Assembly (NCBI GenBank): GCA_024710535.1
Contig: JANJUO010000134.1
Coordinates: 1-7,078, forward strand
Length of the DNA: 7,078 bases
Source of the DNA: a bacterium
Lineage (GTDB): Bacteria > Bacteroidota > Ignavibacteria > Kapaibacteriales > UBA2268
Direction: 5' to 3'
A model generated the notes under the pieces. That model ran no database searches. It was not told where the DNA came from and saw only the letters and a program-made list of their open reading frames with translations. Both the position numbers and the translations under genes were made by a program. Every line of letters starts with the position of its first letter. Within the stretch, counting starts at the first letter, position 1. This document shows positions 1 to 6,709 of this stretch, piece after piece.

Positions 1-2
1 AA

Positions 3-236
3 TTCAATGCTGAAGAGATTGATAAATTTGCTATCCAATTCAAAAATATTTTGGAATATGTTGATACAATAAATAGACTTGATTTGAAAGATGTTGAGCC
101 ACTCTCGCATGTGAGCGATATTGAAAATGTTTTTCGTGAAGATATTGCAAAACCGAGTATTTCTATTCAATCAGCTCTAAAGAATGCACCCAAAAAGAAC
201 GATAATTTCTACAAGGTTCCCAAAGTTCTTGAATAA
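3..236 (+). CDS. gatC: Asp-tRNA(Asn)/Glu-tRNA(Gln) amidotransferase subunit C (5' truncated)
   Basis: This is the C-terminal 77 residues of GatC; the reading frame is open to the left edge, so the start codon and roughly 18-20 residues lie outside the window (the family is about 95 residues long). GatC is the small scaffold subunit of the GatCAB complex, which amidates Glu-tRNA(Gln) and/or Asp-tRNA(Asn) in the cytoplasm where the cognate aminoacyl-tRNA synthetase is missing. Recognisable family features are the helical part with ILEYVDTINRLDL, the loop VEPLSHV, the REDIAKPS segment and the terminal FYKVPKVLE, all in the expected order. gatA and gatB do not follow it, so the complex is encoded at scattered loci here, as in many FCB bacteria (from memory). 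The next gene starts 45 bases downstream on the same strand. Confidence 0.93.
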   Translation, partial: FNAEEIDKFAIQFKNILEYVDTINRLDLKDVEPLSHVSDIENVFREDIAKPSISIQSALKNAPKKNDNFYKVPKVLE

Positions 237-281
237 GTACTTCGGAAATTTTTGATTGTTGAATTTAATTAAGATAATTTT

Positions 282-908
282 TTGAAAAAATACTATTTAA
301 TATTATTAGTAATTCTAAGTTTGCTTATTGCATCCTGCTCTGCTATGCGTTCTCCAAATACAACGGCAAAATCTCCAAAAAATAAAAAGGAAAGGCAAAG
401 CAAATCTCCAAAAAATAATTCTTCGGAGCAGTCTGATAATTCTCTTAATGAATTTGAATCGTTCGAAAGATTCAAAGATACTTTAACTGTTGTATTGCCA
501 CCTGTATTGTCGAATGCTCACAAAAGTGATATTAATTCAGATTTAGATGAAATTGTTGCTGAGTTTGAAGAAGGAAACTATGAATCTGCCTGCGAAAAAA
601 TTTCTGTTTATGCCGGTATTTTCGAAGTTGGCGATTCGCTATATTATGAGGCAAAGTATTACGAAGCAGAATGTTTTGTTATGAATGGAAAAGCAAAAGA
701 TGCAATTTCAATTTATAGGGAATTGCTTGCTGATAATAAATTAACAATTTCCGTCAGAGAGCGTGCAATAATTCGTTTAGGACAACTTTATTGCTTTACA
801 AACGACAAATCTACTGCCGAATTTATGTTTGCAAGATTAAAAAGAGAATTCCCAAATTCGATGTACATCAAAATTGCAAATTGTGAATCCATAAATCAGA
901 AAAAATAA
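282..908 (+). CDS. Small TPR-like lipoprotein with a TTG start
   Basis: A 208-residue predicted lipoprotein of unknown specific role. The N-terminus is a type II signal peptide: KKYY, a hydrophobic stretch (about residues 6-17) and the lipobox LIASC with Cys19 as the lipidated residue. Ser follows at +2, so there is no enterobacterial Asp retention signal. Residues 20-60 form a Ser/Lys/Asn-rich, probably disordered tether containing a duplicated 11-residue unit. Residues about 85-200 are helical with a tetratricopeptide-like pattern (Y..A.YYEAECFVMNGKAKDAISIYRELL, then a second helix pair ending FARLKREFPNS), resembling TPR lipoproteins of BamD/YbgF type without a clear assignment. The start must be the TTG at 282: an in-frame stop lies at 270-272, and the next in-frame ATG (residue 22) would remove the whole signal peptide. 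Likely role: periplasmic protein-protein scaffold anchored in a membrane (inference). Confidence 0.82.
   Translation: MKKYYLILLVILSLLIASCSAMRSPNTTAKSPKNKKERQSKSPKNNSSEQSDNSLNEFESFERFKDTLTVVLPPVLSNAHKSDINSDLDEIVAEFEEGNYESACEKISVYAGIFEVGDSLYYEAKYYEAECFVMNGKAKDAISIYRELLADNKLTISVRERAIIRLGQLYCFTNDKSTAEFMFARLKREFPNSMYIKIANCESINQKK
369..434 (+). repeat. Tandem duplication of a 33-base unit in the lipoprotein tether
   Basis: Two adjacent 33-base units (369-401 and 402-434) encode KSPKNKKERQS and KSPKNNSSEQS, identical at 7 of 11 residues. The first 17 bases of the two units are identical; the rest has diverged. The unit length is a whole number of codons, so copy number can change without frameshift. 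It lies in the linker between the lipidated Cys and the helical domain, where length changes are usually tolerated. Confidence 0.7.
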
Positions 909-911
909 TCT

Positions 912-938
912 TATTTGCATAAATATGAACTATTTGCA
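912..938. repeat. Short direct repeat TATTTGCA, 19 bases apart
   Basis: The octamer TATTTGCA occurs at 912-919 and again at 931-938, at the start of the 155-base gap between the two lipoprotein genes. The 19-base start-to-start spacing is near two helical turns, which would fit two adjacent half-sites of a DNA-binding protein. In sequence this AT-rich, an octamer repeat can arise by chance, so a regulatory role is only a possibility. The rest of the gap (909-1063) has no convincing hairpin terminator. Confidence 0.25.
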
Positions 939-986
939 ACTTTTATTTTATATTATATCTCAAAGCAATTACTTCGTAAATTTCTA

Positions 987-1016
987 TTGTTAATTAGAAA
1001 AAATTCATTATATTTA
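987..1016 (+). promoter_or_regulatory. Candidate Bacteroidota-type promoter of the LVIVD lipoprotein gene
   Basis: TATATTTA at 1009-1016 matches the Bacteroidota -7 consensus TAnnTTTG except for the last base. A TTG at 987-989 lies 19 bases upstream, in the place of the -33 TTTG element. Transcription would begin near 1022, leaving a leader of about 40 bases before the ATG at 1064. The whole gap is very AT-rich, so such matches are easy to find by chance. Confidence 0.25.
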
Positions 1017-1063
1017 CAAACTTAAAAGAGAAAATTTTTAATTTTATTTTGGGGAATGGTAAT

Positions 1064-2317
1064 ATGAAATCAATTTTGAGAATATTTCTATTATTGGCTC
1101 TGATTTCATTATTCATTTCGGGCTGTTGCTCTTCAAGAGTAGAAAGTTATAGAACGCAAATGTGGGCAGAAGTAAAAATTCCAATGGAAAAGGTTCGCGA
1201 CTCTGTAAAGATTGGCTCTCCAAAACAATTGAAATCGACAGGAAAAATTTATACTGTTGGTAAGTATATTTTAGTTTGCGAAAAAAATGCTGGTGTTCAT
1301 ATTATAGACAATTCCAATCCAAGCAATCCGGCAAATATTTCTTTCATAACTATTCCCGGAAATGGCGATATTGCTGTAAAAAATAATTATTTATATGCTG
1401 ATAGTTATGTTGATTTGTTAACCTTTGATATTTCAAATCCTGCTCAGCCAAAATTTGAAAAGCGAATTAATGCTATTTTCAACTCTCCTCTGACTTCCGA
1501 ATGGGCTCATTTAGATGAAAAAACCAATACATTAACTACATACAAATTAGTTGATACAATTATAACCTATAAAATTAATGATTGCGAAGATAATCTTACC
1601 TCTCCTATTCGTTCTATGGAAGGTTCTGCCACTAACGATGCATCCAAAGGCGGTAGTTCATCTGGAAAAGGTGGCTCGATGGCAAGATTTACAATTTACG
1701 ACAAATATTTATATACAGTTTGCAATACTTCATTGCAAACATTTGATATCGAAAATGCGTCCAATCCAAAACCTTGGGCTCAAATAAATATTGGCTGGAA
1801 TATTGAAACAATATTTCCTTTTAAGGGAAAATTGTTTATTGGCTCCCGAACTGGTATGTTTATTTATGATGTTTCGACACCTTGGAATCCGGTTTTCATT
1901 AGTCAATTTAATCATTTTAGAGCTTGCGATCCAGTGGTTGCTAATGATAAGTATGCTTATGTAACATTGAAAGGCGGTAATAATTGCGGAAACAATCTAA
2001 ATCAATTAGATATAATTGACATATCAAATATATTCGAACCAAAACTTATAAAATCTTATCCGATGCAAGGACCATTAGGATTGGGAATTGAAGATAATAT
2101 TTTAACCATTTGCGACAGTAAATCCGGACTGAAGGTATTTGATGTTAGCGTGCCAACTGATATAAAATTACTCGATTGGGAGTCGGACTTCAACACTTAT
2201 GATATTATACCAATGGGCAATTCTGCAATTGTAGTTGCCGAAGATGGTCTTTATCAGTTCGATTATACCAATCCAAAGGATATAAAACTAATCAGTAAGA
2301 TTCCTGTTTCTAAATAA
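1064..2317 (+). CDS. LVIVD-repeat beta-propeller lipoprotein
   Basis: A 417-residue predicted outer-membrane or periplasmic lipoprotein. The signal peptide MKSILRIF plus a hydrophobic core ends in the lipobox FISGC with Cys21 as the lipidation site. The body carries seven copies of the LVIVD-type motif (hydrophobic strand, then D-[ISV]-x-[NV]-P-x-x-P): starts at about residues 78, 118, 224, 265, 315, 356 and 396, the last two more degenerate. Seven repeats of about 40 residues fit a seven-bladed beta-propeller. An insert of about 65 residues between repeats 2 and 3 ends in a Gly/Ser/Lys-rich run and GGSMARF (residues 203-209). Propellers of this type are thought to be binding or scaffold modules; no catalytic residues are evident and the ligand is unknown. 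The ATG at 1064 is preferred over an in-frame TTG at 1049 because it begins the signal peptide directly and has a GGGGA stretch 8 bases upstream. The histidine kinase gene follows after 27 bases. Confidence 0.88.
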   Translation: MKSILRIFLLLALISLFISGCCSSRVESYRTQMWAEVKIPMEKVRDSVKIGSPKQLKSTGKIYTVGKYILVCEKNAGVHIIDNSNPSNPANISFITIPGNGDIAVKNNYLYADSYVDLLTFDISNPAQPKFEKRINAIFNSPLTSEWAHLDEKTNTLTTYKLVDTIITYKINDCEDNLTSPIRSMEGSATNDASKGGSSSGKGGSMARFTIYDKYLYTVCNTSLQTFDIENASNPKPWAQINIGWNIETIFPFKGKLFIGSRTGMFIYDVSTPWNPVFISQFNHFRACDPVVANDKYAYVTLKGGNNCGNNLNQLDIIDISNIFEPKLIKSYPMQGPLGLGIEDNILTICDSKSGLKVFDVSVPTDIKLLDWESDFNTYDIIPMGNSAIVVAEDGLYQFDYTNPKDIKLISKIPVSK

Positions 2318-2344
2318 TATTTTGCATTTATTTTGATTTATAAA

Positions 2345-5308
2345 ATGAGCGATAGTCTTACAAATTTAAATTCTGAATCTTTAAAAAATTCTATCAGAGA
2401 GATTTCAGAATCAAAAAATTCCGGTCATAGTTTTTCTGTTCAGGGCTTTGATGACCTAAAATTCAAAGCTTATGAGTATCTTGATAAATTTATCATTGAT
2501 AAAGATGAATCAAGTTTGAAGAAAATTTTGGAAGAAATTTCAATTTATCATATTGAACTCGAATTTCAAAATGAAGAATTACTTAACACAAGAAACAAAC
2601 TTGAAGCCCAACATCTTAAATTCTATGAATTATATGAATTGGCGCCAATTGGTTATATGACTATTGATGAAAATGGAAATATTGTTGAAATAAACAAAGC
2701 GGCAACCAAACTATTGAACTTATCAAAATCAGAAATTTTGAATACAAACCTTACAAAATATATACATCCAAAATCACAAGATATTTTTTATTTTAAGAAA
2801 ATTGAAGCTTCGAAATCAAATGATGAAGTTAGTTTCGATATGATTTTGAAAGCTAACAATCAAGATATTGTAATTCTTATGAATATGATTTGCAATCATC
2901 ACGAAAAAGAAGAATATTTTTTAACAATTACTGATATTAGCAAAGAAAAGGAAATTCAAGCCGAACTCGAAAACTCAAAGTTGAATTTATCTGTAATGCT
3001 CGAAAGTTCGGATGATTTGATTGCATATTTTGATTCAAAAGGAAATCTTCTTAATTTCAATTCCACATTCAAGGATAAGTATTTTGAACTTTTTGGAATT
3101 AATATTGATCATGAAGTTTCCATCAATTCAAACCCACAAAATGAATTAGCAACTTGGGTAAATTTGCGATTCATCAAGGCAAGACATGGTGAATCTTCTA
3201 CAGAAATTTTCCCTATTTTGAACAATAAGGGCGATTTGGTATTTTATAAATTTAGAATTAATCCGATTACATCCGATGACAAAGTTACCGGTTTGATTTT
3301 CTACGGTAAAGATATAACTGTAGAAAAAGAAATGGAAATCAAATTGATTAATTCTTCTCGCAAGTATGATAGTTTGATTTCGGAAATACCCGACTCTGTA
3401 TGGTCATTGAAGAAAAATTCATTAAATGAAAAAACCGAGTTTTATGTAAGTTCGAATATAGAAACACTTACAGGTTTTTCTACACATCATTTCATAGATA
3501 AACATTCTAATTTCATAGATATTATTCATCCGAATGATAGAGATAGATATTTGCATAATATCAATAATATTGCTGATACTCATAAATTCGAAAAGTCTAT
3601 TGAATATAGAATAATCACTAAAAGTGGAATGATTCATTGGGTTAGAGATAACGCCAATTTTGAATTGTCAAATGATGGAAATAGGATATTATATGGAGTA
3701 TTGAGCGATGTTACCAAAGTTAAGAATACTTATTTTCAACTAAAAGAAAGCGAAAGTAAATTAAGAACAATTTTTGATAATTCAATTATTGGAATTGCAA
3801 TTCATAGAAAAGATTCCGAATTTGAATTTATCAATAATGCCTTCTCTGAAATTACCGGATATTCTAAAAGTGAGTTGCTCAAAATGAAGGAAATCGATAT
3901 AACTCATCCTGATGACCGAAATTTAACTTCTATGAAGGATGAGAATATTTTCCAAAATTACCAAAAAAGTAATACTTATGAAAAAAAATATATTTGTAAG
4001 GATGGCTCTTCGGTTTGGGTGATGAAATCTACTTCGATTATGACAGAAAATGATTCCAAAGTGGAATCAGTTCTCACAATGATAGTAGATATCAACAATA
4101 AAAAAATTGCCGAACAGAATTTATTTGAAAATGAATTAATTTTGCATAAAGTTACAGAGCATGCTCACGATGCAATTGTAATGATGGATGGAGCTGGAAG
4201 AGTTTCATATTGGAACAAAGCGGCTACAGAAATTTTTGGTTATGAAATTGATGATATATTGGGTAAAAATCTTCATCAACTTCTTTCCTCACAAAATGAT
4301 TATTCGGTTTTTGCTAAAGCATTTCCTGAATTTAAAGCCACTGGAAAAGGAAGATTAGTTAATAAAACTTACGAAGTGAATGCTATTAAAAAAGATGGCG
4401 ATATTGTTCCTGTTGAACTTTCTCTATCTGCTGTAAAGATAGATAATGAATGGTCATCAATTGCCATTATAAGAGATATTTCAGTCAGAAAAGAGTCTGA
4501 GGAAGAAATATTTAAATTGTTAGAAGAAATTTATCTGTCTCGTGAACTCTTGGAAGAAGAAAAAGTTAAGTTGAATGAAACTAATATTAAATTGAGCGAA
4601 TCGGAAGAAAATCTTAAAGAAATCATTAGAATGAGAGATAGATTTTTCAAGATTATTGCTCATGACCTGAGGAATCCAATTGGTTCTTTTGGTCAATTAA
4701 CTTCATTAATGAAAGAAAGTTGGGCAGAGCTTGACGAAGAGGATAAAATTGAAATTGTAAATAGTCTGGATAAAGCCGCCGCCGCCGCATTCGATTTACT
4801 TGATAATTTGCTTGAATGGGCTAAATTGCAAAATAGTGATGTGAATATAAACAAACAAAATATTGATTTATATCCTTTGCTTAATAAAATTATTTCTCAT
4901 TCTGAATTATCAGCCAATAATAAGAACATCAAAATACATAATGGATTATTCAAAAATTCCTATGCATTTATAGATAGAGAAATGGTGCAAACTATTTTCA
5001 GAAATCTCATTTCTAATGCATTAAAATTTACTCCAAATGATGGAAATATCTACATTAAATGTATTGAATTAGAAAATATTTGGGAGATTTCGATCGAGGA
5101 TACCGGAGTAGGAATGTCGCAAGAAAAACTTGCCGAATTGTTCCGCATTGATAAGCAAGTAACAACTCGTGGAACTAATAACGAAAAAGGAACCGGTTTG
5201 GGCTTGATTTTATGCAAAGAATTTGCAGAGAAAAATAATGGCACAATCCGTGTGGAAAGTGAACTAAAAAAGGGAACAAAATTTATTCTCACTTTGCCAA
5301 AGTCATAA
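2345..5308 (+). CDS. Multi-PAS cytoplasmic sensor histidine kinase
   Basis: A 987-residue two-component sensor kinase without signal peptide or membrane segment, hence probably soluble in the cytoplasm. Order (ATG numbering, approximate): an N-terminal helical segment with IYHIELEFQNEEL (about 67-79); PAS1 90-200 (LAPIGYMTIDENG); PAS2 212-328, divergent; PAS3 338-461 with an IIHPNDRDRY-type PAC half; PAS4 468-588 (ITGYSKSELL, THPDDR); PAS5 598-714 (WNKAATEIFGYE); a Glu/Lys-rich coiled coil 716-765; HisKA with phospho-acceptor His773 in FKIIAHDLRNP, where the D..N pair fits the kinase/phosphatase motif; and HATPase_c with N-box Asn891 (NLISNALKF), G1 DTGVGM (919-924) and G2 GTGLGL (949-954). 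All catalytic boxes are intact. No receiver or output domain is fused and no response regulator gene is in the window, so the partner is unknown. The ATG at 2345 is chosen over an in-frame TTG at 2333. Possibly cotranscribed with the upstream propeller lipoprotein. Confidence 0.93.
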   Translation: MSDSLTNLNSESLKNSIREISESKNSGHSFSVQGFDDLKFKAYEYLDKFIIDKDESSLKKILEEISIYHIELEFQNEELLNTRNKLEAQHLKFYELYELAPIGYMTIDENGNIVEINKAATKLLNLSKSEILNTNLTKYIHPKSQDIFYFKKIEASKSNDEVSFDMILKANNQDIVILMNMICNHHEKEEYFLTITDISKEKEIQAELENSKLNLSVMLESSDDLIAYFDSKGNLLNFNSTFKDKYFELFGINIDHEVSINSNPQNELATWVNLRFIKARHGESSTEIFPILNNKGDLVFYKFRINPITSDDKVTGLIFYGKDITVEKEMEIKLINSSRKYDSLISEIPDSVWSLKKNSLNEKTEFYVSSNIETLTGFSTHHFIDKHSNFIDIIHPNDRDRYLHNINNIADTHKFEKSIEYRIITKSGMIHWVRDNANFELSNDGNRILYGVLSDVTKVKNTYFQLKESESKLRTIFDNSIIGIAIHRKDSEFEFINNAFSEITGYSKSELLKMKEIDITHPDDRNLTSMKDENIFQNYQKSNTYEKKYICKDGSSVWVMKSTSIMTENDSKVESVLTMIVDINNKKIAEQNLFENELILHKVTEHAHDAIVMMDGAGRVSYWNKAATEIFGYEIDDILGKNLHQLLSSQNDYSVFAKAFPEFKATGKGRLVNKTYEVNAIKKDGDIVPVELSLSAVKIDNEWSSIAIIRDISVRKESEEEIFKLLEEIYLSRELLEEEKVKLNETNIKLSESEENLKEIIRMRDRFFKIIAHDLRNPIGSFGQLTSLMKESWAELDEEDKIEIVNSLDKAAAAAFDLLDNLLEWAKLQNSDVNINKQNIDLYPLLNKIISHSELSANNKNIKIHNGLFKNSYAFIDREMVQTIFRNLISNALKFTPNDGNIYIKCIELENIWEISIEDTGVGMSQEKLAELFRIDKQVTTRGTNNEKGTGLGLILCKEFAEKNNGTIRVESELKKGTKFILTLPKS
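4775..4789 (+). repeat. (GCC)4-GCA microsatellite encoding five alanines in the HisKA domain
   Basis: Four GCC codons followed by GCA encode an Ala5 run at residues 811-815, in the second helix of the dimerisation/phosphotransfer domain, just before FDLLDNLLEWA. It is a conspicuous GC island in an AT-rich gene. A trinucleotide repeat can change length by slippage without a frameshift, but one alanine more or less in a helix would shift its register. Confidence 0.5.
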
Positions 5309-5873
5309 AATTTTTTATTATTTCAATTCCAAATTCACTTAAATAGGATTCAGGATGAAATTGTAGTCCATAAATATTCAATGTTTTATGGCTAAATCCC
5401 ATAATTGTGCCATCTTCGGAAATACAATTTATTTCCAAACAATTCGGAAATTTATCAATTCCTACATACCACGAATGGTATCTTCCAATTTTGAAATGAT
5501 CAGGCAGATCCTTAAGTAATTTACTTCGATTTATAACTCTTGCTGTTGATTTTATTCCATGAAATGGCAGTTTGTGATTTCTGAGTTCTGCACCAAAATA
5601 CTCTGCAATTGCCTGATGTCCTAAGCAAATTCCAAGAATATTTCTATCGCTAAAATTACTTAAAACATAGCTCATTCCTCTGGCTTCAGAAGGCAATCCC
5701 GGACCGGGTGAGAACATTATATTTTGATAATTCTCAATTTTATGATCAATAATTTCTTCTGAATTATTAAAAAAATCATCATTAATCACTTCACATTCAA
5801 AACCGGATTGCTCAATCAATTGAACCAGATTGTATGTAAATGAATCATTATTATCAATTAAAAGTATTGCCAT
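5289..5873 (-). CDS. pabA/trpG: Class I glutamine amidotransferase, anthranilate/aminodeoxychorismate synthase component II
   Basis: A 194-residue full-length subunit that hydrolyses glutamine and channels ammonia to a chorismate-binding partner, giving anthranilate (TrpE partner, tryptophan) or aminodeoxychorismate (PabB partner, folate). Family marks are the N-terminal LLIDNNDSFTYNLVQ, the oxyanion region SPGPGLP (55-61), nucleophile Cys83 in GICLGHQ, GRYHSWYVG (130-138) and the His173/Glu175 pair in QFHPES, so the catalytic triad is complete. It starts with the ATG at 5871-5873 and ends in TGA. No trpE, pabB or other tryptophan or folate gene is present, so sequence and context do not decide between TrpG and PabA; the solitary location mildly favours PabA or a shared (amphibolic) subunit. 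Its 3' end overlaps the kinase gene by 20 bases tail to tail, and it is transcribed divergently from kdsB. Confidence 0.93.
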   Translation of the reverse strand: MAILLIDNNDSFTYNLVQLIEQSGFECEVINDDFFNNSEEIIDHKIENYQNIMFSPGPGLPSEARGMSYVLSNFSDRNILGICLGHQAIAEYFGAELRNHKLPFHGIKSTARVINRSKLLKDLPDHFKIGRYHSWYVGIDKFPNCLEINCISEDGTIMGFSHKTLNIYGLQFHPESYLSEFGIEIIKNFMTLAK

Positions 5874-5962
5874 AAAAAATTATTTTTAAGAATTACAACT
5901 TAATACAATTTATAACGTTTTTAATTTCTTTTTAATTGATTATTTAAATTTTATTTGAAATT
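5874..5962. promoter_or_regulatory. Divergent intergenic region between pabA/trpG and kdsB
   Basis: These 89 bases contain only about nine G or C and separate two divergent start codons, so promoters for both genes should lie here or overlap the coding starts. On the + strand, TTTATTTG (5951-5957 with the preceding T) resembles the Bacteroidota -7 element TAnnTTTG with one mismatch, but it lies so close to the kdsB ATG that use would give an almost leaderless transcript. On the minus strand only partial matches are seen. No ribosome binding site and no operator-like palindrome stands out. Confidence 0.4.
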
Positions 5963-6691
5963 ATGAAAGTTGTTGCCTTAATTCCAGCAAGATATGAAGC
6001 AAGCAGATACCCGGGCAAGTTAATGGGACTATTGGGAGATAAATCTGTTATTCTTACAACCTACCAGAATACTCTTGCTACAAATTTATTTGATGAAGTT
6101 TATGTCGTTACCGATAGCAAAATTATCTACGATGAAATCGTTAATAATCACGGTAACGCAATTATGAGCAAAAATAATCACTCCACCGGCAGTGATAGAA
6201 TTGCTGAAGCCTGCGAAGATCTTGGAGTTGATATCGTTGTTAATGTTCAAGGAGATGAGCCTTTTGTTGCAAAAGAGCCATTGGTGAAGTTGCTCGAGCA
6301 ATTCAACGATCCTAATGTAAAAGTTGCAACTTTGATGCAACGCCTCACTGATATGAATTTAGTGAAGGATTTCAATTATGTTAAAGTTGTTGTGGATAAG
6401 CAGAATGATGTTCTCTATTTTTCGAGAGCACCTATCCCCTACAATAGAGATAATGATGTTGAATCAATTTTCTATGAACATATAGGCGTTTATGCTTTCA
6501 AGAAAGATATTTTAATAGAATTTTCGAAAATGCAGCCAACCACACTTGAAATTATTGAGAAAATTGAGCCGTTGAGACTTCTCGAAAATGGCATCAAAAT
6601 TAGAGCGGCAGAAACTGATTATATGGGATTGGAAATCGATACTCCCGAAGATTTATATAAAGCAAATGAATATTTAAGAAGTTTAGTTTAA
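5963..6691 (+). CDS. kdsB: 3-deoxy-manno-octulosonate cytidylyltransferase (CMP-Kdo or CMP-Kdo8N synthetase)
   Basis: A 242-residue enzyme of usual family length that activates Kdo with CTP to CMP-Kdo in the cytoplasm, the donor for transfer onto lipid A. Visible motifs are the nucleotide-binding loop IPARYEASRYPGKLM (7-21), NHSTGSDRIAEA (72-83) in the position of the family's HxSGTDR, NVQGDEP (94-100) with metal ligand Asp98, YFSRAPIPYNRD (152-163), HIGVYAF (173-179), a PLRLLENG segment (203-210) and the second acidic site in IDTPEDL (225-231, Asp226). The ATG at 5963 is the only sensible start, since it begins directly with MKVVALIPAR. Eighteen bases downstream begins a kdnB-like gene, which suggests that the natural substrate may be the 8-amino analogue Kdo8N, as for the KdsB encoded beside kdnA and kdnB in Shewanella. 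The motifs alone do not distinguish the two substrates. Confidence 0.95.
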   Translation: MKVVALIPARYEASRYPGKLMGLLGDKSVILTTYQNTLATNLFDEVYVVTDSKIIYDEIVNNHGNAIMSKNNHSTGSDRIAEACEDLGVDIVVNVQGDEPFVAKEPLVKLLEQFNDPNVKVATLMQRLTDMNLVKDFNYVKVVVDKQNDVLYFSRAPIPYNRDNDVESIFYEHIGVYAFKKDILIEFSKMQPTTLEIIEKIEPLRLLENGIKIRAAETDYMGLEIDTPEDLYKANEYLRSLV

Positions 6692-6709
6692 CAAAAATAA
6701 AAGCGAATT

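Noticed and set aside
1049..1063. TTG start giving five extra residues to the LVIVD lipoprotein
   Set aside because: The ATG at 1064 starts a standard signal peptide and has a purine-rich stretch at suitable distance; the extra residues (MGNGN) add nothing typical.
1578..1915. Two short open frames inside the LVIVD gene (one on each strand)
   Set aside because: Both are wholly contained in a gene with clear repeat structure and show no start signals or family features.
2333..2344. TTG start giving four extra residues to the histidine kinase
   Set aside because: The ATG at 2345 is close, conventional and leaves the protein otherwise unchanged.
3422..3637. Open frame of 71 codons antisense to PAS3 of the kinase
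   Set aside because: Ile/Met-rich translation without domain character; a shadow of the kinase reading frame.
5050..5292. Open frame of 80 codons antisense to the kinase ATPase domain
   Set aside because: It lies opposite the conserved HATPase_c coding sequence, has no recognisable family and is explained by the codon pattern of the real gene.
5306..5330. Possible terminator (AAAATTTTTT) after the kinase gene
   Set aside because: There is an A/T palindrome but no GC-containing stem, so it does not qualify as an intrinsic terminator.
6086..6340. Open frame of 84 codons antisense to kdsB
   Set aside because: It is antisense to conserved catalytic motifs of kdsB and has low-complexity, non-protein-like composition.
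5289..6691. Functional link between the glutamine amidotransferase and kdsB
   Set aside because: The genes are divergent and belong to chorismate-derived versus LPS sugar metabolism; adjacency appears incidental.
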